A stretch of 35,316 nucleotides of DNA. It comes from a virus. A model generated the notes under the pieces. That model saw only the letters and a list, made by a program, of their open reading frames with translations, ran no database searches and was not told the DNA's origin. Shown one piece after another: positions 1-9,778 of the stretch. The position numbers and the translations under genes were made by a program. The stretch covers positions 1-35,316 of IMG/VR virus record IMGVR_UViG_3300011116_000414. One strand, given 5' to 3'. Within the stretch, counting starts at the first letter, position 1. Each line of letters opens with the position of its first letter.

Positions 1-1133
1 AGGCGTGCAAAGCCTCCGAAGTAGTACCAACCGATTGTGCGGAAACGACGTAGCGCATCAATCTCTGGACCGATAACGGTTGAGATATCTGCAGCTTGTG
101 CTTCAGCCAATGCTTCACGACCTGCGACGATTGCGCGGTAGTTGTTGGTGAATGTAACAGTACCTGTGTCAGCAACTGATGTGATATTAGATGCTGTTAG
201 TGCATAGGTAAATGTTGTTGTTGATGGAACAGACGCAATTGTGTATGTTCCGTTGATGCCAGTGTTTGTTACAGCCGCAACTGTTACAATCTGGTTTACA
301 CCAAGGCCGTGAGCAACTGCTGTAGTAACTGTTACTACGTTAGATGTCAAAGCAACGTTAGTGATAGTTGTAGTAGGTGAGATACCTGCGGCTAGCTTTA
401 GACCGTTAAGGACACGTGGTGTCTCAACGATGAAAGCGCCTTCGATAACGCCTACTGCACCAGCAACGAACGGTGTACGCTCTACGTACTTTGTTAGCTC
501 CTGGAATCCACCTGTACCAGTTTCAGCACGAAGATCGGCTGACTGACGTGGGTGTAGGTATGCAGCGTATAGTTCGCCCATACGAGGCAATGCCTTGTTT
601 GTGCGTAGTGATACAACAGCGTTGCGGATATCTGCAACTGTCATTGTATCTGCTGCTAGAACTGCAGATGATGCAGTTGGAGTAGTTCCTGATGGACCGT
701 TTGAGTAGATCACGTTTGTTCCTGCTGAGAGGACCTGACCTACAACGTTATCAATGGAATCTGCTGCGTTGTAAGCGATGATGTCAGCTAGTGCTGAGTC
801 AACATCGTTGAATGAAGTTAGGTTTAACTTCTTTGTTGTTGTAACTGCTGAACCGTATTCGTTCAGTGTTACTGTAACCTGTGATGGATTACCTAGTGCA
901 ATGCTTGAAACATCTGAAGTTTCTGTCAATGTAGATGTAGCCTGAGCCAAATCTGAATAGATTGAGAAAACAACTGATGATCCTGGCATAGCCTGTTGCA
1001 CGGGCTTAACATCTGCAAGTGAGCGCATAACAGGAATGGAACGTAGTGCCATTCTTACATACTGGTCGTATGCTGCTTGTACTAGATTGCTGATGCTAGA
1101 CGTGGTTGTGGGTGTACCTGCTGGTGTTGCCAT
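1..1133 (-). CDS. Major capsid protein, N4-gp56-type (C-terminus cut by window edge)
   Basis: Reading leftward from the ATG at 1133 gives about 377 residues before the window ends, with no stop. The N-terminal half (short N-arm, residues about 20-60 rich in YDQYVRMALRSIPVM, then alternating strand and helix segments) and the late segment with ELYAAYLHP, followed by RTIGWYYFGGFA, match the N4-gp56 family of HK97-fold capsid proteins. It would form the icosahedral shell. AAAGG lies upstream of the ATG. The gene follows the scaffold-like gene by about 30 bases, as usual. Residues about 256-330 form a Thr/Val-rich beta module set inside the capsid fold just before the C-terminal part; a clearly related module is present in the 735-aa tail protein. 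Only about 10-20 residues are likely missing. The family call rests on remembered sequence pattern, not a search. Confidence 0.8.
   Translation of the reverse strand, partial: MATPAGTPTTTSSISNLVQAAYDQYVRMALRSIPVMRSLADVKPVQQAMPGSSVVFSIYSDLAQATSTLTETSDVSSIALGNPSQVTVTLNEYGSAVTTTKKLNLTSFNDVDSALADIIAYNAADSIDNVVGQVLSAGTNVIYSNGPSGTTPTASSAVLAADTMTVADIRNAVVSLRTNKALPRMGELYAAYLHPRQSADLRAETGTGGFQELTKYVERTPFVAGAVGVIEGAFIVETPRVLNGLKLAAGISPTTTITNVALTSNVVTVTTAVAHGLGVNQIVTVAAVTNTGINGTYTIASVPSTTTFTYALTASNITSVADTGTVTFTNNYRAIVAGREALAEAQAADISTVIGPEIDALRRFRTIGWYYFGGFAR
144..368 (-). other. Inserted beta-rich domain within the capsid protein
   Basis: Capsid residues about 256-330. It reads ALTSNVVTVTT, AHGLG, NGTYTIASVP, then TTTFTYALTASN. 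The same order of motifs recurs in the tail protein at 30414-30629 (ALTSNVATLTT, AHGLS, NGEYRITTIP, TTTFTYAKTASN). The two stretches also share short exact DNA words on the plus strand such as gcataggtaaatgttgt. On the capsid this is likely a surface-exposed Ig-like or FCCH-like decoration; that is inference. Confidence 0.7.
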
Positions 1134-1163
1134 TAGGTCTAGCCTTTCTGTTTTAGGATCGGA

Positions 1164-1637
1164 TTAGAGTCCAGACAATCTAATAACTTCATCCAGTTCT
1201 TCTTTGCTGTTTGCATTCATTAACTTCTGCATAATGTCTCCGTTATGTTCTGGTGAAGCACCAGAGTCGGCGGAGTTTGTCATACGCTTATATGCTGCAG
1301 CATCGGCTGGATTGATATTAGGTGTTGCCTGGGTTTGGCTTACTTCAATACCGAATACATCGGCATAGTCTTCAAGCCATTTAGATACAGACTCTTCAGT
1401 TGGGTCTATATCCTGTGGGATAAATGAAGCAATTTTGCTGTTTACCCCGCGACTTGCGAGGGCATCCTTTATTGCTCTTTCGCGTTGGCCCTTACTTAAA
1501 GATTCAAACTGAGAACGAAGTTCTGCTAGTTCTTTATCTTTCTGCTTTGATGCCTTGCGTAGTTGCTTTACTAGGTCGTTAGATGTCGTATCTTCTGTTG
1601 TGAAGTCGTCATCATCCTCGTAGTCGTAATTGGACAT
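1164..1637 (-). CDS. Scaffold-like capsid assembly protein
   Basis: A protein of 157 residues directly upstream of the capsid gene. Residues 1-20 are very acidic (a run of Asp/Glu), residues 22-60 form a charged helix likely to be a coiled coil, and the C-terminus ends in a helix, EELDEVIRLSGL. Small size, acidic N-terminus, coiled coil and position just before the capsid gene are all typical of phage scaffolding proteins, which fill the procapsid and are expelled on packaging. No protease motif is seen, so the shell is either processed by another protein or not at all. GAAGGA precedes the ATG. Function is inferred from position and composition. Confidence 0.65.
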   Translation of the reverse strand: MSNYDYEDDDDFTTEDTTSNDLVKQLRKASKQKDKELAELRSQFESLSKGQRERAIKDALASRGVNSKIASFIPQDIDPTEESVSKWLEDYADVFGIEVSQTQATPNINPADAAAYKRMTNSADSGASPEHNGDIMQKLMNANSKEELDEVIRLSGL

Positions 1638-1680
1638 AGTGGTCCTTCTCCCTATTAGTTGTTGGCGCAGGCCTCATATT

Positions 1681-1761
1681 CGTTTGGGGAAACGGTATGG
1701 CTCCTACTTCTGGTCTTGTTGTCGCTCCACTAGGCCAGTCGTTCTAGTGGCAGGCTTTTTT
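1681..1761. other. Hairpins between internal-protein gene and scaffold gene
   Basis: The 126-base gap holds a perfect 7-bp stem, ccactag (1727-1733) with ctagtgg (1744-1750), and a second small hairpin cgttt-gggg-aaacg (1681-1694). The only T-run (1756-1761) is on the plus strand, so as drawn it is not a terminator for the leftward genes. It may shape or process the scaffold-capsid mRNA, or stop antisense transcription. Confidence 0.35.
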
Positions 1762-1763
1762 AT

Positions 1764-2978
1764 TTAGTAAGCGCCAGCACGGTCACGTGCTAGTGCTCCT
1801 TGTGCTAAACCAGATTGCTTCGAAAATGAAGCCTGCTCTAGTTCAGTTAATTTCTTACGTTGCTTTGCAGCCTCTGCTGAACCTGCAAGATTAAAAATTT
1901 CTGATTCTGCTGTTGTTTGTGTGTATGGGTTTTGTTTATATATATCTGCAAGTTGTCCACCACGTGGTGCAACTTGAGCAACAGTCTCATATCCTTGTTG
2001 TGCTTGGTCCTTAGTAACACCATACCTAGCTAACTCTTCAGCACGAGATACTCCAGTAGCAAGTCCTTGTGCCATAGCAGCTCCACCAATTTCAGCAGCA
2101 GAAACCTTGCGCTTAATAGCCTCAAGTCCCTGTGTTGGATCTAGTGTATAAGCCAAGATATCGCCATTGGTAATGTCTGGGTAGAACTGCTTAAGTGCTT
2201 GAGATACTTCTGGGTTAGCATTGATAACACGCTTTTGTGCAGTAACAACACGGTCTTCTAATTCTGCTGCAGATACGTCATTAGCTAAAAACTTTTCAAA
2301 TCCTGGCTGAACTCCCATATCGCCCTTCTCATAGTATGAGGCAGGTAGTCCATAGTTACGCATAATGTTCTGATACTGGTCTTCAAGTCCGATGTATTCA
2401 GCTTCAGTTAAAGCGGTAAGTCCTTTTGCTATGCGTTGCTTATTAGCAGCAAAACGCTTTTTGTAGGGTTCTGTCTCACGCAAACGAAGTGTGAACTCTG
2501 CTGGTGATAGGCCATCCTGGATGTAGGACTGTAAAGGTTCTACTAGTCCACCAAGTCCATACTGAGCAAACTCTTGGTAAAGCAAAGCATAGGCAGATTC
2601 TCCTGCACGCTTTTTAGTAGAAGCAATATCTGCTTTTTCACCAAGCATTTCTTGATACTTTGTATAAGCATCAAGGTCAGTAAATTTTGTTCCATCTGCT
2701 GCTGTATATATGGTGTCAGCTTTAGGCAATTCATACTTACCAGTTTTAGGATTAAGTTTTGCACCAACCTCTGCTGCAGTGGCTTTGCCTTGAATGCCTG
2801 CCTGCTTACCTAATAGTTCTGTTTCAGTATTAGCAATAGTTTGCTGTGCCTTAAATGCTTCTTGCTCTGCAGTAGCTGCGGCTGCGCCAGACTCTAACTT
2901 AGAGATGCTTGTTTGTGTTTTCTTTTTAAGAGCATTGGCTTGTGCGATAGCCTTCTTTTGTGCTGCTGTTAGCGCCAT
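1764..2978 (-). CDS. Putative internal virion protein, 404 aa
   Basis: The protein has 404 residues with an Ala/Lys/Gln-rich helical N-terminus (residues 1-70), a mixed globular middle with YALLYQEFAQYGLGGL near residue 130 and LPASYYEKGDMGVQPG near 210, and a charged helical tail ending near LARDRAGAY. There are no Cys-clusters, signal peptide or membrane segments. The ATG lies 3 bases after the stop of the 510-aa gene, so the two are probably co-translated. With the 510- and 1618-aa genes it forms a block between portal and scaffold, where podoviruses keep internal or ejection proteins. I do not recognise an enzymatic motif, so the virion role comes from position only. Confidence 0.6.
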   Translation of the reverse strand: MALTAAQKKAIAQANALKKKTQTSISKLESGAAAATAEQEAFKAQQTIANTETELLGKQAGIQGKATAAEVGAKLNPKTGKYELPKADTIYTAADGTKFTDLDAYTKYQEMLGEKADIASTKKRAGESAYALLYQEFAQYGLGGLVEPLQSYIQDGLSPAEFTLRLRETEPYKKRFAANKQRIAKGLTALTEAEYIGLEDQYQNIMRNYGLPASYYEKGDMGVQPGFEKFLANDVSAAELEDRVVTAQKRVINANPEVSQALKQFYPDITNGDILAYTLDPTQGLEAIKRKVSAAEIGGAAMAQGLATGVSRAEELARYGVTKDQAQQGYETVAQVAPRGGQLADIYKQNPYTQTTAESEIFNLAGSAEAAKQRKKLTELEQASFSKQSGLAQGALARDRAGAY

Positions 2979-2981
2979 CTA

Positions 2982-4514
2982 TTACCCCGTGAATCCGAAG
3001 TCACGAAGGACTCCTAATGCTGCCTCTGACACGTCTTGACGTGCTTGGTCTGTGTACTGCCAACGTGGATCTTTGCGTAATGAACGCTTGAAATCATATA
3101 GAGACATCTCTTTGTCTGGACCAATAGCCATACGAAGTGCTGGGTCATCTATTGAAATACTGCCTGGGTCAACCTCAAGAGTTGATGCCATTAGTCGCCT
3201 ATATGGTGAGTATACAGTTTCTAAGTCCACACCATTATCAAGTAATTTAGATACCTTATCTGGTAAGCCAATCTTTGCTGTGTTGCGAATAAGATTCTTA
3301 AAGATATCAATATCTTCGCCGTTATCTATACGCTTTACCCAAGTGTCTACTACTGAACCAAAGTTCTTAGTAAGATCTAACCCATTTGCAATAGCAGTCT
3401 TTTCTAAATCTTGACGATTAAGAGACTGAGCAGACTTAAGGCGTTGGTCAATCTCAGCCTTGAGTACTGGAGTCTTCTTAATTTCATCTGTAAGAAACTG
3501 AGCTGTGTCTAAACCTGTAAGTGTCTCAACAACCTTCTTACCACCGACTATCTTAACTGTCTGGCGTGAAGGACTATTACGTTGGGCATCTAGTAGTTTG
3601 GGTGTTAATGTTTTAAGTTCTAATTGAGTTGCATCTCTGCCTAGTTCAGCATTGAATGCCTTATTGATAGCAGAAACTGCATCAGTTGCACTGGAGATAG
3701 TTGGGTATTCGGTTACTGACGGTCCACTAGCGCCAGTTGCACTAGTCTTAATACCTGTATCAATACCAGGATTGGTAATAAATGTTATTAGGTCAGTATT
3801 TTGTAGAGTTTTTGGAAGTCCATTACGAATACCATAAGCATTTTGAAGTGCTGCTTGAAAAGCAAGTGACCAATTGCCATCAGTAGAACCTGTATATCCA
3901 AAGTTTTTCTTAAGACTATTTTGAGTATCAATCAAAATTTGTTTGTTTTTAGGATCTGCTAGTGTATCAACAATCTTACTGTACTGAACTGTTTGCTGTT
4001 CTGGGGTTACTGCAGTTGTATCTTCAGTCTTCTTTACATCTTCAGGGATAGTAATTCTAGGAGCAGGAAGTGCTACAGTTACGCCTGTCTTAGTTAAGGC
4101 ATCAGCTGCAAGTTTAGCTGCCTTGTATGCTGCAACATAGTTTTCTTCGCCCTTATAGCCAGTTAACTTTGATTCTGCCTGAGCGAGTGCTTCTGCTGCT
4201 TTATCGTAGACAGATTGAGCAACCTTTTGGTTAGCCTCTGTAGACTTAGTGGTTGTTTCTTCTTTCTTTGCTCGCTTAAGCGCAAGGTTTGCAGCATTTT
4301 TTGCTTCTTGTGCAACCTTGTAATCTTGAACTGCTTTGTCATAAAGAGGTTTTAGCTTAGCAATTCCTTCTTTGTTCTTATTCTTGACAGCAACATTGTA
4401 ATCACGTTCAAGGCCACCACGACCACCAGTACCGTTGAGAGTCTCATAGGCTTTGCGTGCCTTTTCAGAGGCGTCACCAAACTCTTGCTGGAGTTGATCT
4501 ATACTCTTAGCCAT
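2982..4514 (-). CDS. Putative internal virion protein with long coiled coil, 510 aa
   Basis: Residues 1-150 are almost entirely charged heptad-like helix (QQEFGDASEKARKAYETL and many Ala/Lys/Glu repeats). Residues about 180-270 look globular and include NFGYTGSTDGNWSLAFQAAL, which faintly recalls peptidoglycan-binding-fold modules. The C-terminal 180 residues are globular, with SPYRRLMASTLEVDPGS and PRWQYTDQARQDV. AGGAGA precedes the ATG by a good distance, and the gene starts right after the 1618-aa gene. It is probably a capsid-internal or neck-associated protein ejected with DNA or forming a core. The peptidoglycan-binding resemblance is weak and I would not name the protein after it. Confidence 0.6.
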   Translation of the reverse strand: MAKSIDQLQQEFGDASEKARKAYETLNGTGGRGGLERDYNVAVKNKNKEGIAKLKPLYDKAVQDYKVAQEAKNAANLALKRAKKEETTTKSTEANQKVAQSVYDKAAEALAQAESKLTGYKGEENYVAAYKAAKLAADALTKTGVTVALPAPRITIPEDVKKTEDTTAVTPEQQTVQYSKIVDTLADPKNKQILIDTQNSLKKNFGYTGSTDGNWSLAFQAALQNAYGIRNGLPKTLQNTDLITFITNPGIDTGIKTSATGASGPSVTEYPTISSATDAVSAINKAFNAELGRDATQLELKTLTPKLLDAQRNSPSRQTVKIVGGKKVVETLTGLDTAQFLTDEIKKTPVLKAEIDQRLKSAQSLNRQDLEKTAIANGLDLTKNFGSVVDTWVKRIDNGEDIDIFKNLIRNTAKIGLPDKVSKLLDNGVDLETVYSPYRRLMASTLEVDPGSISIDDPALRMAIGPDKEMSLYDFKRSLRKDPRWQYTDQARQDVSEAALGVLRDFGFTG

Positions 4515-4517
4515 TGA

Positions 4518-7500
4518 TTAGTCTCCTAGTAGTCTTCCGAATAAAACGTCATATGCTGCCTGTGTATTTTCATTGTATGCTGCAAGTTCACGCAGTTTAA
4601 TAATTGTATCTGCTTTAAGCATTGCAACCATTTTATCTGACATACCAGATAGGTCATAGTTTTCTCGTTCAGTACGATAGTTCTGGTAAGCATCACGCAT
4701 TAGTCGCAGTTGTGCTTCTGTCTTTGGGCGAACATTTATATTGTCACTAAGCATTGCATTTAATTCATCTAATGTTGCAAGACGCTTAATAGCCTTCTGG
4801 CTTCCCTGAGATAGTTCTTCTGCTACTAATGGACGACCAGCAAAGAATACTGTCTTCCAGTTATTAAACTCTTGACGCAACTGTGTACGTTCAAAATCAA
4901 CAGTTGCTTCTTTAAGACTATTTTCAAACTGGTCCTTCTTCGCATAGTACTGCTGAAGATCTGATGCTGTCTGAACTTCACGCAAGTAGTCATCTACTCG
5001 CTTGTTCTGAAGCATACCCATATCCTTCATAGTCTGATATGCGTCCCAAGAAAAACCTGTCTTGTGAGGAATAAGGAAGTTTGCTGCATTTGGATAGTTC
5101 TTAAACAGTTCCTTATTCTGGTTAACAAAGTTACCAGCTTCTTCTGAGTAACGAATCATAGCAATAGACTTCTTCTCAGACTCAGTAACTGTAAATGGAA
5201 TCTGGTTAGGATAGAGTTCTACCCACTTAGCCATTGCTCCATCGTAGTCACCTGGATACTGGTCTAGTAATTTGTTCCAAGTTTGTTTGAAGTTAGAACG
5301 TCCATTATCAGATATCCACTGAGCCATATCAGACTTGAGTTGAACCTGTGGTGATGCTGGCGCAAAGAAACCAAATGCAAATCGCATACCAAGAATACCA
5401 AGTGTAGTGTTCTTAACTGCTAAACGATAGGCTTCCTGCTCTTCAGCAGTAGGTGGAATCAACTGCCCTGCTTCATCATAACGCTTTGGCAGTCCGTGTC
5501 CTGATGCCTCAAGATAGGTAACTGCTTTACGCCAAGCTGATGCGTACTGTGAATTACGGTCATCTTGATTCATTGCAGCATATAGACGATTGATATGTGC
5601 TGGCAAAATAGCTGAAAGAACAGGTTGATCTACAGCATACTTACCAAGAGCATAACCCTTGATTGTATCTGCAGCTCCTGGAGCGCCTAGACCGCTAATT
5701 AATTCTGTTATTGTAGTAAATGCTACTCCAGATAATGGACCTGAGAATGTAGGCACCAAAGAATCTGGATTAAGAGACGGGGTTAGCATCTTTACCTGAG
5801 CACCAAATTCAATTGGAAATGGAACCTTAAACTGGTTTCCAATACCTAAACGTTCTAATGTATCTTGAATAGCATTGTAAACAGGTGCAATACCAGGATA
5901 GACGAAGTAAGATTCACCTTGGTCATCTTGTTGAATCCAACCTGAGTGAGTTACTCCTTCGTATGTAAGAGCAGCCTTGACGATTGCCTCTGGGTTGTAC
6001 TTAACAACACGGTACATACGACGATAGAAGTCTTCTGTAGCACGATAGAAACGTGCAAAGTTACGTGATGAGAATGCTAATTGTGTTCTTACTAGTGGAT
6101 TATCCACATAAGCAAGCGTCTGGCTCATTGCACGTTCTTCAATAATACTTGCTAGTCCACGCTTAGCGCGTTCTGTAGCAATAGCAATACCAGTAGTGTT
6201 CTTTGGATCAATGCCTCTGATATGAGATTCAATCCAAGCCTTATCAAAGCCAGTCTTTTCAAACTGTTTACGAATAGCAATCATTTCGTTAATAACAATT
6301 GGCTGACGAGACATACGTGCGTTAGCAAGACCAAGGAATGTCCAGCCATTAGTCATAACACTAGATGTTATTTGACCTACATCTACTGCTGGAATAAGCG
6401 TTGGTCCTACAATTGCTGGTGGAACATCTAACGAATTAGTTGGCAGGTCATCTAGCGATAGATTACCAGATACTTTCCAGTTACCAAACTCATCTTGTAC
6501 TCTAATTTTATTCAGCAAATCTGTATTAAGGGTAGTGCCATCTTTTTTAACAAAGTTTTCTTTAGCACGACGGAATGCCTCACGGATGATACCTTCAGAA
6601 TCCATATCAGAAGACAGGCGAGCATCCTTAAGGAACTGTTGACCATTCTTGGTTTTAAGCCAAACACGTGCGTTCTTAAGAAACTCTACTTGATTATCAA
6701 GATTGGCAAGTGCAATAGCGCCTAGTTCATCATTGGCATAGTAACCAATACGCATCATCCAAGTAACCATAGATGCTTGGTCTTGCGGATCTACGGCTTG
6801 AATCTTATAGCCGCGCTCACCTGGCTTCTTGACAAACTTACCTTGTGGATAAGTCATTTCAAGATTATGAACTCTAACACCTGTTTGGCGAGCAAGGTTA
6901 GTTGCACGAGAAATGTAGTCATTTCCAGTTACAAAGTTGAGTCCACCTTCAGATGCAACCGATAGGGCATTTTCTAAATCGCCATATTTAAGTTGTTCTT
7001 TAAGTAGTTCTGCATCTTTAAGATTCATTGGCTCAAGTCCCATAGACTTGCGGAAACTATTAAGACGACCAGATGTTAATGAATTAGCAAATACTTCACG
7101 TACTTGGTTTGTCAATCCACCCTGAAGTTCAGCTTTAATAGTTGCAATTTCAGTTTCTAGTCTTTTAATTGTTGATGCGTCTGTTGCTACTTCTAGTTCC
7201 TTCTTCAACTTAGGAAGAGAAACTTTAGCTGCATCAAAGCGTGTTTTAATTTCAGTAAGTTTTGCTGCTGTCTGGTTTACTTCGTTTTTATTAACAAGAC
7301 GCATAGCAAGTCCTAGAGGATTGCTTGCCCAGTTAACCTGTGCATCATCTGCTTTTAATGCTGCAGCTAAATATGTGTTAACGCGAGTCTCAAGCATACG
7401 AGCTTTAGCAAGGCCCCAAGGAGATTTGCCAATAGCAAGGTTAACCATTAAGTCTTCGCCAGCGTTACGTAGTGCATAACGTGGTCCAGCTAAAGTTAAG

Positions 7501-9374
7501 AATGACCAGGCGCTAGTTGCCTTGCTAGCCATATCACCATTGGCTATACCAATAAACTTTTGAGCCAAAGTGTTACGTGCTGCTGCACGATCTAGTTCAG
7601 CAATGCTAGGAACTGATACAAAGTTATTAAAATCTGATGGAAGAGCACCTTTTTGTGCAAATGCTTCATCTGACATACTTACTGAGTGGACTGTTGCACC
7701 CTTGCCAGTCATATAACGAACAATTTGCTGTCCTGGCATAGTAGTATTCATACCACGCAGTTCAGCGACAGTAGACCATAGGCCGTAGTAAACGTCTTTG
7801 CGCTTACCAACTTCATCCATAGTGTCAAATGCTTCAGCAATTAAACGTGATTCACGCTTTGGCATTACCATAATTGCAATACGGTAAATCTTATCTGATG
7901 CTCCGGCCTCCATTACATCAAAGACATCATCTTTGAACATAGGAGCAAGTGTAAAACTGGCTTTGGCACGGTCAATACGGTGCATAACGTATGCTGTTGA
8001 GAAACGTGCAATACCTTTGAAGTTAGTTGCCTTAGTTACTTTGTCAACAATAACCTTTTGGTTGTTAATAACAGTTTCAGCAATGCCATCTGTAGTTGCT
8101 GCGCCGTCAAAGAAGTAATCCCCTACAAGTTTAGGACCAACTTCATCAATGTTAAGAACCTTGCGACCAGTTGTAAGGGCATTGATACGTATTTTACGTG
8201 CTATATTCATACGAGGAACTAATACACGCTGACGACCAACTGAACCTTTAATCATTTCATCTAGTTGCTTAGTATTTTCAAAGAAAGCCTTAGCAGTTGC
8301 AGCGTTTGTAATAGGAATTGCTTTATTTGCTGTGCTTAAAAATGATTTAATAACTGCATCACCAAACTCAGGTGCAATTGTATGCAGTTGAGCCTTAGCA
8401 ATAGCGATTGCTTCTGGATTTTTTGCTGTCTGAGCCTTAGCAAGTTCATCTAGTTTGGCACCATAGGCGTTCCAAAACTGTATAACCTGTGGCTTGGCAA
8501 ATACTTCAGCAACTTTGTTACCACCAACGACAACATCTAGTGCATACTTGCTAACATCGTATAGACGTTTTGCCTTACCAGCTACTAATAGTGGATCTGC
8601 TAGCACTCGATATGCTGCATCAAATGTTCCAGAGACTGCCTTGTAAAAAAGACCTGAACCCTCAACAGATGCTGGCGATATAGCGTTGGCTACAAAGCGA
8701 CCAAAGGAATACTTAGAGGCATTGACTGCATCAAGAGTATCTTGAAAGTTTGCACGTGCTGCTTCAACTTGGCCATCAGAAATTCCTTGAATAACCTTGT
8801 TAGTAGGATCTGCAAGTTTAAGATACTTAATCTGATCTGGTGTAGCAGACTTCATAATAGCTTCAGGTGCTTCACCTGCTGCAATACGCATAGCAACATC
8901 TACTGCATCATTGCCATATTTTACCTTAGCATCAATGATGCGATTAGGGCTAAATACTTTATCGCCTTTGTCATTTGCTACAGTCCAAGCAGTACCAAGG
9001 TCAACGCCTTGATCGCCAGAGATTTGAACTGTACGCCAAAGACGTGTAGAAAAATCTGATACGTTATTTAATCCATTAAGAATATGTGATCCAGCATAGC
9101 CAAGTGCATCTCCAACTGCACCACCTGTATAGTGCCAAGCACTTCCTAGCCAGCCACGTTGTGGCTTGATTGCTGGGTCTTCGTTGCCAAAGTTTTTAAT
9201 TAGGCTGGCTTGTTGAGATGGTGTGTACTTGTTGTACTTAGCTTGCGCTACATCTGCTGGAAGATTAGTAAGTTCTTTGTGTGCTGCAAGTGCTTTATTA
9301 AATTCATCAATTTTCTTTTGTTCTGCTGGAGTTAATCCTGCAGCAAATCCTGCGGCTTTAAGATTATCCGCCAT
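4518..9374 (-). CDS. Very large internal virion (ejection-type) protein, 1618 aa
   Basis: This is the longest gene in the window. The start is fixed by a one-base TAATG overlap with the stop of the preceding gene and by GAGGT upstream. The N-terminus has AGLTPAEQKKIDEFNKAL and then an amphipathic Gly-rich stretch (SAWHYTGGAVGDALGYAG, residues about 75-95) that could touch membranes. A coiled coil lies around residues 710-760 (KKELEVATDASTIKRLETE). The middle and C-terminus are long alpha-helical segments. I find no Walker, lysozyme GH or polymerase motif, so it is not the giant RNA polymerase of N4. Size and place between portal and scaffold resemble podoviral internal core or ejection proteins. 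A tape-measure role is less likely because no tail-tube genes are seen nearby. Confidence 0.65.
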   Translation of the reverse strand: MADNLKAAGFAAGLTPAEQKKIDEFNKALAAHKELTNLPADVAQAKYNKYTPSQQASLIKNFGNEDPAIKPQRGWLGSAWHYTGGAVGDALGYAGSHILNGLNNVSDFSTRLWRTVQISGDQGVDLGTAWTVANDKGDKVFSPNRIIDAKVKYGNDAVDVAMRIAAGEAPEAIMKSATPDQIKYLKLADPTNKVIQGISDGQVEAARANFQDTLDAVNASKYSFGRFVANAISPASVEGSGLFYKAVSGTFDAAYRVLADPLLVAGKAKRLYDVSKYALDVVVGGNKVAEVFAKPQVIQFWNAYGAKLDELAKAQTAKNPEAIAIAKAQLHTIAPEFGDAVIKSFLSTANKAIPITNAATAKAFFENTKQLDEMIKGSVGRQRVLVPRMNIARKIRINALTTGRKVLNIDEVGPKLVGDYFFDGAATTDGIAETVINNQKVIVDKVTKATNFKGIARFSTAYVMHRIDRAKASFTLAPMFKDDVFDVMEAGASDKIYRIAIMVMPKRESRLIAEAFDTMDEVGKRKDVYYGLWSTVAELRGMNTTMPGQQIVRYMTGKGATVHSVSMSDEAFAQKGALPSDFNNFVSVPSIAELDRAAARNTLAQKFIGIANGDMASKATSAWSFLTLAGPRYALRNAGEDLMVNLAIGKSPWGLAKARMLETRVNTYLAAALKADDAQVNWASNPLGLAMRLVNKNEVNQTAAKLTEIKTRFDAAKVSLPKLKKELEVATDASTIKRLETEIATIKAELQGGLTNQVREVFANSLTSGRLNSFRKSMGLEPMNLKDAELLKEQLKYGDLENALSVASEGGLNFVTGNDYISRATNLARQTGVRVHNLEMTYPQGKFVKKPGERGYKIQAVDPQDQASMVTWMMRIGYYANDELGAIALANLDNQVEFLKNARVWLKTKNGQQFLKDARLSSDMDSEGIIREAFRRAKENFVKKDGTTLNTDLLNKIRVQDEFGNWKVSGNLSLDDLPTNSLDVPPAIVGPTLIPAVDVGQITSSVMTNGWTFLGLANARMSRQPIVINEMIAIRKQFEKTGFDKAWIESHIRGIDPKNTTGIAIATERAKRGLASIIEERAMSQTLAYVDNPLVRTQLAFSSRNFARFYRATEDFYRRMYRVVKYNPEAIVKAALTYEGVTHSGWIQQDDQGESYFVYPGIAPVYNAIQDTLERLGIGNQFKVPFPIEFGAQVKMLTPSLNPDSLVPTFSGPLSGVAFTTITELISGLGAPGAADTIKGYALGKYAVDQPVLSAILPAHINRLYAAMNQDDRNSQYASAWRKAVTYLEASGHGLPKRYDEAGQLIPPTAEEQEAYRLAVKNTTLGILGMRFAFGFFAPASPQVQLKSDMAQWISDNGRSNFKQTWNKLLDQYPGDYDGAMAKWVELYPNQIPFTVTESEKKSIAMIRYSEEAGNFVNQNKELFKNYPNAANFLIPHKTGFSWDAYQTMKDMGMLQNKRVDDYLREVQTASDLQQYYAKKDQFENSLKEATVDFERTQLRQEFNNWKTVFFAGRPLVAEELSQGSQKAIKRLATLDELNAMLSDNINVRPKTEAQLRLMRDAYQNYRTERENYDLSGMSDKMVAMLKADTIIKLRELAAYNENTQAAYDVLFGRLLGD

Positions 9375-9778
9375 TAGTTACCTCGTGATAGTGCATCCTG
9401 ATACAAGATAGCAATTGAACCGTCTGTGTCATATGGAAGCATCTTGACTAATGTGTCAGATAATTTTTCTGAAGACTTACCCATCATTAGTGCTGATGAG
9501 CCAGGGCCTGCGCCCATATCAATACCTGCAGTAATTGGCTCATTAGGACGCTGTGTTGGTGCATATAATTCTGTTACTGGTGCTGCTCCTGCAGCTTCAC
9601 GCACATCTCCTGCACGGGCAGGACGAACATCAGCAGTTGTGGCAAGCGGAGCGCCAGACTTAATAGCCTGTGTATCAACGCCTTCACCGTATGCTGTGGA
9701 ACCTAGTTCTAACTTATCGGTACGTGTAGAGAATTTACCTGGGCCTGATGGTCCAGCAAGTGGGTTCATCATACTCAC
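9374..9778 (-). CDS. Small Gly/Pro/Ala-rich virion-block protein, 134 aa
   Basis: Start chosen at the GTG at 9778: it overlaps the upstream stop as GTGA and sits 7 bases after a strong GAGGAGG. An in-frame ATG 16 codons earlier has no such site. The first 100 residues are low-complexity, rich in Gly, Pro, Ala and Thr, and likely disordered. The last 35 (SEKLSDTLVKMLPYDTDGS, then ILYQDALSRGN) look like a short helical tail. Unknown function. The disordered N-terminus and position ahead of the giant internal protein suggest a minor virion or assembly factor. Confidence 0.65.
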   Translation of the reverse strand: MSMMNPLAGPSGPGKFSTRTDKLELGSTAYGEGVDTQAIKSGAPLATTADVRPARAGDVREAAGAAPVTELYAPTQRPNEPITAGIDMGAGPGSSALMMGKSSEKLSDTLVKMLPYDTDGSIAILYQDALSRGN

